From contig RFIY01000124.1 of the NCBI GenBank assembly GCA_003695505.1, forward strand, positions 1 through 6,848: a stretch of DNA of 6,848 bases, given 5' to 3'. Shown in pieces: positions 1 through 6,848 of this stretch (positions within the stretch are counted from its first letter, which is position 1; every line of letters starts with the position of its first letter). Below the pieces are notes generated by a model that saw only the letters and a program-made list of their open reading frames with translations, was not told the origin of the DNA and made no database searches. Position numbers and translations under genes: made by a program. The DNA is from Candidatus Dadabacteria bacterium (GTDB lineage: Bacteria > J088).

Positions 1-661
1 CGGTGTCCCGAAGGTTCTGCTCGGGCAACTCGAGTTCGACCGCATCAGCGGCGCGCAACGGTTCAACCGCCCATTCGACCCGGGAACCCTCATCGACCTG
101 GAGAAACCCGTCGCTTTCGTGCAGCTCGCGAACCTCGCTTGTCACCGGAGAAACGATACGAAGCTCCGCGATCTCAACCAGTGGCTCGTCCACATACTCA
201 ACGAGTTTCACGTCTTCGCCGCCCAGAGCTGCCGTCGCCAGTGGTCCCCACGCCGACCATGTATTGAGCATCACCGCGCCAAGTACGGCCCAGAACATGG
301 CATATATCCAGGTATCCCCACGCGCCTCGCGGATCCGCTTGTTCCAGAACGCCTGGATTTTCGGCGCATCGCCGCTGCCGCGCCGCACCAGGTCAAGCGT
401 TGCGAGCGTCTGGTCATCGACGGGCGCCCGAAGCAGTCGCCGGATGCCTGCCTGTATGGCGATCGCTGCCCCGCAGGCGCCCGGTACGAGCGCGAACCAT
501 GTCAACGGGTGGGCTGGCGCCGCGGCCGCGCGTACGAGCGCCCAGAATGCGAGCCAGTCCAGCCACGTCAACAGCACGAACACTGGCGCACCATACCAGA
601 GGGCAATGCGTCCAATCGCCCGCGTTCGTGCACGGCGCCAGATTTGTTGCTGCCGATTCAC
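1..661 (-). CDS. Membrane protein of unknown function, N-terminal 220 codons (runs off the left edge)
   Basis: An open frame with no stop starts at a GTG at 661-659 and runs off the left edge, so only the N-terminus is visible. The GTG overlaps the TGA of the upstream phosphodiesterase gene as GTGA, the usual sign of translational coupling; no clear Shine-Dalgarno precedes it. Residues 1-18 are rich in arginine. Hydrophobic, tryptophan-rich segments at about 20-43, 53-73 and 118-138 look like three membrane helices. Between helices 2 and 3 lies a charged stretch of about 45 residues (74-117). After helix 3, residues 148-220 are acidic with alternating hydrophobic residues and read as a beta-rich, probably extracytoplasmic domain, including an EGSRVEW motif at 191-197. 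The layout loosely recalls the N-terminus of large DUF4175-type membrane proteins, but this is a weak resemblance. I do not recognise the function. That the frame is coding is fairly sure, because its composition is that of a membrane protein and the start is coupled. Confidence 0.72.
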   Translation of the reverse strand, partial: MNRQQQIWRRARTRAIGRIALWYGAPVFVLLTWLDWLAFWALVRAAAAPAHPLTWFALVPGACGAAIAIQAGIRRLLRAPVDDQTLATLDLVRRGSGDAPKIQAFWNKRIREARGDTWIYAMFWAVLGAVMLNTWSAWGPLATAALGGEDVKLVEYVDEPLVEIAELRIVSPVTSEVRELHESDGFLQVDEGSRVEWAVEPLRAADAVELELPEQNLRDT

Positions 662-1449
662 GGATTCAGTGCGATGCGCAGCCCATCCCAGGCTGGCCGG
701 GCCCAGTCCGGCAGAAACTGGTGCGCGGTCTGTATGTCGATCTGGTGGCTCATGTGGGTCAGCCATAGCCGCTCGACACCGAGCCGCTCACCGACAGCGA
801 CCGCTTCGTCGACACTCATATGTGTCGGATGAGGAGAAAACCGCAAGCCATCGATCAGAATCGTGCGCACCCCTTCCAGAAGCGGCCAGGTCGCATCCGG
901 AATGGCGCTGACATCGGTCATATATGCAAAATCACCGAAACGATACCCCATGATTGGCTCGCGTCCATGCCAGATCGGCAGCGGCTGCACCGCAATATTG
1001 CCCACGGATACGGATCCATCGAGCCGGTGGAGCTGCAACTGCGGCAATGTACTGGGGTAGTCCTTGCGTGGATTGAAAATGTAGGCGAAACGGTCACGCA
1101 GGTTGGCTTCGGCATACTCGTCAGCATAGCAGGCGATGGAGCGGCGCTGCAGGAAATTGAACATCCGCAAGTCATCCATGCCATGGACGTGATCGGCGTG
1201 TGTATGCGTAAAGAATACGGCATCGACGCGGTCGATGCGCTGGGTCAGTGCCTGCGTCCGAAAATCGGGTCCCGCATCGACCAGAATACCTGCGTCGGCA
1301 CTGCGTATCCAGATACTTGAACGCAATCGTCGGTTGCGCGGATCGCTGCTTGTACAGACCGCGCATGTACACCCGATCACCGGCACACCTGTCGATGTGC
1401 CGCAACCGAGTACGACAACCCGTGCGCGGGCCGGATCAGACGACGTCAC
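658..1449 (-). CDS. PhnP-like metallo-beta-lactamase-fold phosphodiesterase
   Basis: This is a 263-residue metal-dependent hydrolase of the metallo-beta-lactamase fold, closest by motif to PhnP (phosphoribosyl 1,2-cyclic phosphate phosphodiesterase). The N-terminus has GCGTSTGVPVIGC (15-27), and C27, C29 and C32 form the CxCxxC of the PhnP structural zinc site. The metal motif HTHADH lies at 82-87. Further ligands expected for PhnP are visible: H161 in LPIWHG, D179 in YMTDVSAIP, H210 in PTHMSVDEA, and H232 and H235 in THMSHQID; the last histidine would complete the structural zinc site. The GTG start at 1449 overlaps the end of trpA by 14 nt. The frame stays open further upstream to about 1674, but that part lies inside trpA, and the homologous region begins about 10 residues after this GTG. 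The end overlaps the next gene by 4 nt. Family membership is firm; the substrate is inferred from PhnP and no phn genes are in view. Confidence 0.87.
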   Translation of the reverse strand: MTSSDPARARVVVLGCGTSTGVPVIGCTCAVCTSSDPRNRRLRSSIWIRSADAGILVDAGPDFRTQALTQRIDRVDAVFFTHTHADHVHGMDDLRMFNFLQRRSIACYADEYAEANLRDRFAYIFNPRKDYPSTLPQLQLHRLDGSVSVGNIAVQPLPIWHGREPIMGYRFGDFAYMTDVSAIPDATWPLLEGVRTILIDGLRFSPHPTHMSVDEAVAVGERLGVERLWLTHMSHQIDIQTAHQFLPDWARPAWDGLRIALNP

Positions 1450-2233
1450 GTAGCTCACGAACGAATGTGGCCACCGCGTCGGCAGGCTCGGTCGCCGCAC
1501 GCGATACAATGGCGCTGCCGACCACCACACCGTCGGCCACGGCGGCCGCGCCGGCGGCACTGTCGCGGTTTCCGATCCCAAAACCAAGTACGATCGGTGT
1601 CCCCGCAGCCTCACGGATTGCGCGGTAGGGTTCGTCCCAACCTTCGGGCAGGCCGGACCTGACCCCGGTGACACCCGTCACGCTGACGTAGTACGCGAAC
1701 GGCGGCCGCGTATCGGCAAGCATTTCGGCAGCCCGCTGCGGGCCGGTCGTTGGCGCGATCAGCGGAATCCACGCGACCCCGTTCGCGTTCAGGTGCTCCC
1801 GAAAACGCCAGGATTCTTCCCACGACACGTCCGGGACGATCCAGCCGTCCACACCTGCATCCGCGGAACGGCGCGCGGTCTCGGCCAGTCCGTAATGATG
1901 AAACGGATTGGCGTATCCCATCAGCACAATACCGACATCGGGGTGACGCGCCCTCAGTGCGCCGGCAACAGCAAAGACATCATCGAGCGACGTGCCACGA
2001 TCGAGGGCACGCTCCGATGCGGCCTGAATCGTTGGCCCGTCCGCGACCGGGTCGCTGAATGGCACACCCAGTTCGATGATGTCTACCCCTTGCCGGACCA
2101 GTGCGTCCGCGAGTTCCAGACTTTCCTGAATGCCCGGATCGCCGACGGTAAGATAGGCAACAAAGACCTTGCGACCCTCGTCTTCGCGACGAGAAAACGC
2201 AGCCTCCAGGCGTCCCGGCGTCTGCCGATTCAT
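1436..2233 (-). CDS. trpA: Tryptophan synthase alpha subunit
   Basis: The alpha subunit cleaves indole-3-glycerol phosphate to indole and glyceraldehyde 3-phosphate and channels indole to TrpB in the cytoplasmic alpha2-beta2 complex. The 265-residue product has the family's usual length and its TIM-barrel motifs: [10 protein letters not shown] (25-34), the segment [11 protein letters not shown] (52-62) carrying catalytic glutamate E54, and VADGPTIQ with catalytic aspartate D65. [17 protein letters not shown] and LGFGIGN follow; the last two belong to the phosphate-binding side of the barrel. The ATG at 2233 overlaps the trpB stop as ATGA, and a purine-rich GGCGGAA lies just upstream of it, so this start is preferred over open frame further upstream that lies inside trpB. 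The 3' end overlaps the phosphodiesterase gene by 14 nt. All key residues are present and nothing is odd about the protein. Confidence 0.97.
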   Translation of the reverse strand: MNRQTPGRLEAAFSRREDEGRKVFVAYLTVGDPGIQESLELADALVRQGVDIIELGVPFSDPVADGPTIQAASERALDRGTSLDDVFAVAGALRARHPDVGIVLMGYANPFHHYGLAETARRSADAGVDGWIVPDVSWEESWRFREHLNANGVAWIPLIAPTTGPQRAAEMLADTRPPFAYYVSVTGVTGVRSGLPEGWDEPYRAIREAAGTPIVLGFGIGNRDSAAGAAAVADGVVVGSAIVSRAATEPADAVATFVRELRDVV

Positions 2234-3453
2234 GACCGTTCCGCCAACATGCGAGCGACCTGTTGCACATCCTTGTCGCCGCGCCCTGACAGGTTCAGCA
2301 GGATTGTCGGCCGTTGCCCTCCCCATTCCCCGCGGAACAACCACGCGACCGCATGCGCGCTCTCGAGTGCGGGAACAATGCCTTCGAGCTCGGACAGCCG
2401 GACAAATGCGTCGAGTGCTTCATCGTCCGTGATCGGCACGAAGCGTGCGCGACCGGTTTCGGCCAGATACGCCAGCTCCGGTCCGACGCCAGGGTAATCG
2501 AGACCGGCACTGATCGAATGGGCTGGCTGGACCTGCCCTGTCGGTGTGGACAGAATCGTACTTCGGCTGCCGTGCAGGATTCCTGGTTCGCCGTAGCTGA
2601 TACTGGCGCCGTGTTCACCGGGCCGCGTGCCTCGCCCCCCGGCCTCGATGCCCACAAGCCCGGCATCGGTCTCACGGAATGGATGAAAGATGCCAATCGA
2701 ATTGGAGCCACCACCGACGCAGGCAACGACGATATCCGGCTTGATGCCGGCCTGCTCGCACTGCAGCCGCGCTTCCACACCAATCACGGACTGGAATGCC
2801 CGGACCATCCACGGAAACGGGTGCGGCCCGACCGCGCTGCCGATGATGTAGTGCGTATCACGAACCCGCGTCACCCATTCGCGCAACGCTTCGTTCGTCG
2901 CGTCCTTCAGTGTCTGCGTTCCACTCGTGACCTCGACGACATCGGCGCCCAGCAGCTTCATCCGGAACACATTCAGCGCCTGCCGTTCAATATCTTCCGC
3001 GCCCATGAATACGGTGCAATCGAGCCCGAGACGCGCCGCAGCAGTCGCCGTTGCGACGCCGTGCTGTCCGGCGCCTGTCTCGGCGATCACGCGCCGCTTG
3101 CCCATGCGCAGACACAGCAGCCCCTGCCCAAGCGTGTTGTTGATCTTGTGCGCACCGGTATGATTCAGATCCTCACGTTTCAGCCAGACGTCAGCACCAA
3201 CGGCGTCGCTGAGCCGCGCCGCATACGTCAGTGCCGTCGGGCGACCAACGTAGTTACGCAGCAGGTCGAACCATTCCTGCAGAAATGCGTCATCGTTGAT
3301 CGCCTCCAGGAAAGCGCCTTCCAGCTCAAGGACGGCCGGCATGAGCGTCTCTGGCACAAAGCGGCCACCAAAATCACCGAAAGCGCCGCGCTCGTCAGGA
3401 GGGGAAGCGCAGGCTGTTGCACGGAACGCCGCAGCGTCTGGAAAAGCAGTCAT
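2230..3453 (-). CDS. trpB: Tryptophan synthase beta subunit
   Basis: This PLP enzyme condenses indole with L-serine to give L-tryptophan, working with TrpA. The product is 407 residues, normal for TrpB1-type enzymes. It opens with [12 protein letters not shown] (26-37), typical of the N-terminus. The PLP lysine is K103 in [14 protein letters not shown], and the catalytic glutamate E125 is in AETGAGQHG. The phosphate-binding loop GGGSN is at 247-251, [15 protein letters not shown] at 312-326, [12 protein letters not shown] at 357-368, and the C-terminal LSGRGDKD with the pyridine-contacting serine S389. The ATG at 3453 overlaps the trpF TGA as ATGA with only a weak Shine-Dalgarno, which suggests coupling to trpF. 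The frame continues upstream into trpF, but the family N-terminus and the overlap support this start. The 3' end overlaps trpA by 4 nt. Confidence 0.97.
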   Translation of the reverse strand: MTAFPDAAAFRATACASPPDERGAFGDFGGRFVPETLMPAVLELEGAFLEAINDDAFLQEWFDLLRNYVGRPTALTYAARLSDAVGADVWLKREDLNHTGAHKINNTLGQGLLCLRMGKRRVIAETGAGQHGVATATAAARLGLDCTVFMGAEDIERQALNVFRMKLLGADVVEVTSGTQTLKDATNEALREWVTRVRDTHYIIGSAVGPHPFPWMVRAFQSVIGVEARLQCEQAGIKPDIVVACVGGGSNSIGIFHPFRETDAGLVGIEAGGRGTRPGEHGASISYGEPGILHGSRSTILSTPTGQVQPAHSISAGLDYPGVGPELAYLAETGRARFVPITDDEALDAFVRLSELEGIVPALESAHAVAWLFRGEWGGQRPTILLNLSGRGDKDVQQVARMLAERS

Positions 3454-4067
3454 GACGTTGTACTCGAATCTGAAACGATGTCGCGAACGGTCTGTATCAG
3501 TGTACGGATTTTTACAGGGTCTTTCAGCCCCGGACGCGCCTCGACGCCGGATGCGACATCGATGCCCCATGGCTGCACAATCTTCAACAGATCCGCCACG
3601 TTGTCGGGGCGAATACCGCCAGCGACCATGACCTGGCCAACCGCTTCCTGGCCGGCAAGCAGCGTCCAGTCGAATCGTTTTCCGCTTCCTCCCAGCTCGG
3701 GTACAGCCGTCTCGACCAGCACCCGATGCGCGTCACTGTCGAATGCAGGCAGTGTGCCGGACACGGATCGGGGCTCCAGCCAACGTGACACGACCGGCTT
3801 TGCCCCATGCGCAAGTCTGTAGGGTTGCACCCAGTCGAACAGCGGATCGGCGTCGACACGCCGCAAGGTCTCGGCGTCGGGTGCGACAAGCAGTGCAACG
3901 GTTTCCAGACCGGCTTCCTGCGCCGCAGTCGCAAGCTGGCGCGCTGTACCGAGTTCGATGTGCCGGGGGCTTTGTGGCCACATATTGAAGCCGACCAGAT
4001 CGGCACCCGCCTGGGCGCAGGCGTCCACGTCTTCGATCCGGGTCAATCCACAAATCTTGATGATCAT
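3450..4067 (-). CDS. trpF: Phosphoribosylanthranilate isomerase
   Basis: TrpF converts N-(5-phosphoribosyl)anthranilate to the carboxyphenylamino-deoxyribulose phosphate, the step before TrpC. The 205-residue product has the usual length. Its start, MIIKICGLT, holds the general-base cysteine C6. [12 protein letters not shown] (26-37) is the usual GF-x-x-x-P-x-SPR motif. The general-acid aspartate is D133 in [14 protein letters not shown] (148-157) and [15 protein letters not shown] (170-184) are the phosphate-binding loops of the barrel. The ATG at 4067 lies 47 nt after the stop of the CRP-family gene, behind AGAAG, a modest ribosome site. No tryptophan-rich leader peptide is visible ahead of it. 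The 3' end overlaps trpB by 4 nt. The preceding regulator gene may be co-transcribed. Confidence 0.96.
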   Translation of the reverse strand: MIIKICGLTRIEDVDACAQAGADLVGFNMWPQSPRHIELGTARQLATAAQEAGLETVALLVAPDAETLRRVDADPLFDWVQPYRLAHGAKPVVSRWLEPRSVSGTLPAFDSDAHRVLVETAVPELGGSGKRFDWTLLAGQEAVGQVMVAGGIRPDNVADLLKIVQPWGIDVASGVEARPGLKDPVKIRTLIQTVRDIVSDSSTTS

Positions 4068-4078
4068 CGTTCTTCTGA

Positions 4079-4120
4079 GCTGATCCGCGTTACCCTGGAC
4101 AGGGCCCAGCGACGATCAGC
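4079..4120 (-). promoter_or_regulatory. Inverted repeat between the CRP-family gene and trpF
   Basis: GCTGATC at 4079-4085 is the exact reverse complement of GATCAGC at 4114-4120. Inside the 28-nt loop a second short dyad is visible, CCCTGGACAGGG, on the plus strand at about 4093-4104. As RNA on the minus strand the element would span the stop of the regulator gene and end just before the AGAAG that serves trpF. It could be a hairpin that tunes trpF translation, or a DNA operator. It lacks a T-tract, so it does not look like an intrinsic terminator. The repeat is directly visible; a function is only inferred and chance is possible. Confidence 0.35.
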
Positions 4121-4793
4121 GCTCCTCGTCCGAGAATCGCTCGTTTAGAATCAGTTGGCGGCCGCACATTTCGATCAACCCGGATCGCGCAAGGTCGCCG
4201 AGAATCCGACTGACCGTCTCGCGAGACGTCCCGGCCATGCCCGCGATTTCCTGATGGGTCGGGCGGTTGTCGATCACGATCCGATCGCCCTGCTCGACGC
4301 CTTCCTTTTCGGCCAACTCCCGCAGCACGCGCGCAACCCGCCCATAGACATCCATCAACGCGAGGCTGCCGATCTTGCTGTCAGCGCGCCTCAGACGTCG
4401 GCTGAGCTCTTCGAGGACCGCCAGTGCAAGATCCGGCTGTTCGCGCAAATAGTTCATGAATGCGTCGCGCCTCAGTCGCAACAGCCGACTGGTGTCCAGT
4501 GTCACGACCGATGCGCTGCGCGGCCCGCCATCGAGCAGTGCCATTTCGCCGAAAAACTCGCCGTCGGACATTGTCGTCAGGATAATCTCTTTCCCATCAT
4601 CGCCATACAGAACGATCTTGACGCGCCCCTCCAGAATGACATAAAGAGATTTCCCGGCCTCTTCCTGCTGAAGCACGACGGTGTCGCGTTCGAAATGCAG
4701 TTCATCGGACAGGCTTGCGAGTCTTTGCAACTGCGCTTCGTCCCAGTTCCGGAACAGACTGACTTTCGACAGGAGTTCGAGCTTTTCGTTCAT
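4116..4793 (-). CDS. CRP/FNR-family transcriptional regulator
   Basis: This is a 225-residue cytoplasmic DNA-binding regulator. An N-terminal cyclic-nucleotide-binding domain (about 1-115) carries the phosphate-binding cassette FGEMALLDGGPRSASV (81-96), with the E83 and R92/S93 pattern of nucleotide-binding members. A dimerisation helix (about 115-140) follows, then KIGSLALMDVYGRVARVL (140-157) and a winged helix-turn-helix: PTHQEIAGMAGTSRETVSRILGDL starts at 178. The recognition helix has R191, E192 and R196 arranged as in CRP SRETVGR, which predicts a TGTGA-type half-site. There is no cysteine cluster (the only cysteine is C210), so it is not an FNR-type oxygen sensor. It follows the glnA terminator and lies 47 nt ahead of trpF. 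No convincing full TGTGA-N6-TCACA site was seen nearby. Family is sure; ligand and regulon are unknown. Confidence 0.93.
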   Translation of the reverse strand: MNEKLELLSKVSLFRNWDEAQLQRLASLSDELHFERDTVVLQQEEAGKSLYVILEGRVKIVLYGDDGKEIILTTMSDGEFFGEMALLDGGPRSASVVTLDTSRLLRLRRDAFMNYLREQPDLALAVLEELSRRLRRADSKIGSLALMDVYGRVARVLRELAEKEGVEQGDRIVIDNRPTHQEIAGMAGTSRETVSRILGDLARSGLIEMCGRQLILNERFSDEER

Positions 4794-4883
4794 CGGGGTT
4801 GTGATCTTCTTCGGGGTTTTGCGACGGACGCCTGTTGCGGTCCGCGACGCCGCCGACCTGCACAGAACGATTCAATTCAAATT

Positions 4884-4912
4884 ACCATATGGGTATTGGC
4901 CCCAAAACACAA
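4884..4912 (-). promoter_or_regulatory. Candidate sigma-70-type promoter for the CRP-family gene
   Basis: On the minus strand, TTGTGT (4912-4907) and TATGGT (4889-4884) are separated by 17 nt, a permissible -35/-10 arrangement. The match is imperfect: three of six and four of six consensus bases. It lies in the most AT-rich part of the 173-nt gap between glnA and the regulator gene, and would give an untranslated leader of about 80 nt. The -35 element sits in the T-tract of the glnA terminator. The -10 overlaps a small CCATATGG palindrome at 4885-4892. This is a candidate only. Confidence 0.35.
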
Positions 4913-4942
4913 GCGGGGGCCGCCCCAAAGGACGGCCCCCGC
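4904..4942 (-). terminator. Rho-independent terminator of glnA
   Basis: GCGGGGGCCG at 4913-4922 is perfectly complementary to CGGCCCCCGC at 4933-4942, giving a 10-bp GC-rich stem with a 10-nt loop. Read on the minus strand, the stem is followed at once by TTGTGTTTT (4912-4904), a T-rich run. It begins 24 nt after the glnA stop codon. Its position and structure fit termination of glnB-glnA transcripts and separate them from the regulator-trp block. There is no comparable A-tract for the opposite direction. Confidence 0.88.
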
Positions 4943-4966
4943 AAGCACGGTCTGACAGAAGCGAGT

Positions 4967-6385
4967 TCAGATATCGTAGTAGAGCTCGAACTCGACCGGG
5001 TGTGGCAACAGACGCGCGCGATCGATTTCGTTCTCGCGCTTCCATGCCACCCAGCCTTCGATGACGTCCGGCGTAAAGACATCACCCTTGAGCAGGAACT
5101 CATGATCCGCTTCCAGGGCATCCAGGGCTTCTTCGAGGCTGCCGGGCATTTGCGGGATATCCTTGAGTTCCTCGGGGCTGAGCGCGTACAGGTCCTTGTC
5201 CATCGGCTCACCTGGATCGATCTTGTTTTCGATCCCGTCAAGACCAGCCATCAGCAGCGCAGCGAAGGCCAGGTAGCCGTTGCATGTCGGATCCGGGAAG
5301 CGAGTTTCGATCCGCTTTGCCTTCGGGCTCGGCGAGTACATCGGAATGCGGATCGACGCCGAACGGTTCCGGCTGCTGTGGGCGATGCTGACCGGCGCCT
5401 CGAAGCCGGGCACCAGGCGCTTGTAGCTGTTGATCGTCGGGTTGGTGATCGCCGCAAGCGCGCGGGCATGTTTCTTGATGCCACCGATGTAGTGCAGCGC
5501 CAATTCGCTCATACCGGCATAGCCGTCACCAGCAAACAATGGCTCGCCGCCCTTCCAGAGGCTCTGGTGGACGTGCATCCCGCTGCCGTTGTCACCAGCC
5601 AGAGGCTTCGGCATGAACGTGACGGTCTTGCCATTGCGCTTGGCGACGTTCTTGATGATGTATTTGAACCACAGATACTGGTCGGCCATGCGCAGGGCTT
5701 CCTGAAAACGCATGTCGATTTCGCACTGACCCGACGAGGCCACTTCGTGGTGCACGGCTTCGACGATGATGCCGACACGCTGCATTTCGAGCGCCATTTC
5801 GTTACGCAGATCCGTCAGCGTATCCAGCGGCGAGACCGGGAAGTATCCGCTCTTCGGTTTGATCTTGTGGCCAAGGTTCGGCATTTCATCGGCGCCGTTG
5901 TTCCACCAGGCTTCCTCGGAATCGATCATCGCGAACGTCGCCTGAGGCTCGACGTTGAAGCGGATGTCGTCAAAAATGAAGAATTCCGGCTCTGGGCCAA
6001 AAAAGGCGGTATCCGCAATACCGGTTCCCTGCATGTAGTTCAGCGCCTTGCGCAGAATCAGGCGGGGGTCACGGGAGTACGGCTCGCGCGTAATCGGATC
6101 GAAGACATCGCAGATCAGACTCAGCGTTGGCGCTTCGATGAACGGATCGATCGCCGCTGTTTCCGGGTCGGCGATCAGAATCATGTCCGACGCATTGATG
6201 GTCTGCCAGCCGCGAATCGAACTGCCGTCAAAACCGAGTCCTTCCTCGAAGATATCTTCAGAAAGCTCGGAAATCGGCATGCCGAAATGCTGCCATTGCC
6301 CAAACAGGTCACAAAACTTGTAGTCCACGAACTCGCAGCCATTGGCCTGCGCAAATTCGATGACGTCCTTCGGTGTCTTGGTCAC
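4967..6385 (-). CDS. glnA: Glutamine synthetase, type I
   Basis: GlnA makes glutamine from glutamate, ammonia and ATP as a cytoplasmic dodecamer. The product is 472 residues, close to the usual 468-470 of class I enzymes. It shows [10 protein letters not shown] (51-60) with the ammonia-site aspartate D53. FGPEPEFF (129-136) supplies two metal-binding glutamates. [12 protein letters not shown] (264-275), [17 protein letters not shown] (315-331) and NRSASIRIP (340-348) carry the remaining ATP and glutamate contacts. Y400 in [10 protein letters not shown] corresponds to the adenylylated tyrosine of the GSI-beta class, so control by a GlnE-type adenylyltransferase is likely. The start is GTG at 6385; AAGGAGG 4 nt upstream and the normal N-terminus decide it. 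glnB lies 62 nt upstream and an intrinsic terminator follows. A long open frame on the opposite strand across this gene is a shadow. Confidence 0.98.
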   Translation of the reverse strand: MTKTPKDVIEFAQANGCEFVDYKFCDLFGQWQHFGMPISELSEDIFEEGLGFDGSSIRGWQTINASDMILIADPETAAIDPFIEAPTLSLICDVFDPITREPYSRDPRLILRKALNYMQGTGIADTAFFGPEPEFFIFDDIRFNVEPQATFAMIDSEEAWWNNGADEMPNLGHKIKPKSGYFPVSPLDTLTDLRNEMALEMQRVGIIVEAVHHEVASSGQCEIDMRFQEALRMADQYLWFKYIIKNVAKRNGKTVTFMPKPLAGDNGSGMHVHQSLWKGGEPLFAGDGYAGMSELALHYIGGIKKHARALAAITNPTINSYKRLVPGFEAPVSIAHSSRNRSASIRIPMYSPSPKAKRIETRFPDPTCNGYLAFAALLMAGLDGIENKIDPGEPMDKDLYALSPEELKDIPQMPGSLEEALDALEADHEFLLKGDVFTPDVIEGWVAWKRENEIDRARLLPHPVEFELYYDI

Positions 6386-6389
6386 GGTC

Positions 6390-6396
6390 CCTCCTT
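6390..6396 (-). promoter_or_regulatory. Strong Shine-Dalgarno site of glnA
   Basis: Read on the minus strand the bases are AAGGAGG, followed by GACC and the GTG start codon. This near-perfect ribosome site is far stronger than those of the other genes here and confirms the GTG at 6385 as the glnA start. It may allow more GlnA than PII to be made from a shared glnBA message. Confidence 0.8.
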
Positions 6397-6447
6397 GTCA
6401 GGACTGCGGGTGATGAGATCCCAGGTTTACAATTCCAGATCGTTGAT

Positions 6448-6848
<401 letters not shown>

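Noticed and set aside
3-911. 302-codon open frame on the plus strand at the left edge
   Set aside because: Its product is serine- and arginine-rich low-complexity sequence. The opposite strand encodes a coherent membrane protein and the end of the phosphodiesterase.
1450-1674. N-terminal extension of the phosphodiesterase to an ATG at 1674
   Set aside because: The extra 75 residues lie inside trpA and do not belong to the family; the GTG at 1449 gives a normal PhnP-like N-terminus.
2234-2344. Upstream ATG for trpA at 2344
   Set aside because: It would add 37 residues inside trpB; the ATGA overlap at 2233 gives the standard TrpA N-terminus.
3454-3570. Upstream ATG for trpB at 3570
   Set aside because: The added 39 residues are arginine-rich and lie within trpF; the ATG overlapping the trpF stop is the natural start.
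2314-3822. 502-codon open frame on the plus strand across trpB and trpF
   Set aside because: It is antisense to well-supported genes with all catalytic residues; the translated product shows no recognisable domain.
4800-4815. TGTGA half-site near the start of the CRP-family gene
   Set aside because: The second half (TCGGG) does not match TCACA, so it is not a credible CRP-type operator.

Overview
The window is a compact stretch of roughly 60% GC bacterial chromosome in which every recognisable gene is read on the minus strand. It suggests a Gram-negative, proteobacteria-like organism: it has a PII protein with a uridylylation-type T-loop, a class I glutamine synthetase with the adenylylation-site tyrosine, a CRP/FNR-family regulator, and the trpF-trpB-trpA order common in proteobacteria. 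The genus cannot be fixed from the sequence.

In transcription order (right to left) the first block is nitrogen assimilation: a PII signalling protein (glnB, 6786-6448) followed after 62 nt by glutamine synthetase (glnA, 6385-4967). glnA has a GTG start behind a near-perfect Shine-Dalgarno sequence. A strong intrinsic terminator hairpin (about 4942-4904) closes this block. The two products belong to one circuit: PII reports 2-oxoglutarate and glutamine status and, through the adenylyltransferase, sets glutamine synthetase activity.

The second block begins after the terminator with a CRP/FNR-family regulator (4793-4116). After a 47-nt gap that can fold, it is followed by trpF (4067-3450), trpB (3453-2230), trpA (2233-1436), a PhnP-like metallo-beta-lactamase-fold phosphodiesterase (1449-658) and the first 220 codons of a membrane protein that leaves the window (661-1). 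From trpF onward every junction is an overlap: 4 nt, 4 nt, 14 nt and 4 nt. This implies one polycistronic message with coupled translation. TrpF, TrpB and TrpA catalyse the last steps of tryptophan synthesis except the TrpC step; trpE, trpG, trpD and trpC are not in the window.

Most of the content is core metabolism. The points worth a second look are the coupling of a PhnP-like enzyme and an unidentified membrane protein to the trp genes, the CRP-type regulator directly ahead of trpF, and inverted repeats upstream of glnB and trpF. No mobile element, CRISPR array, tRNA or rRNA was seen, and no gene-free stretch exceeds 300 bases.
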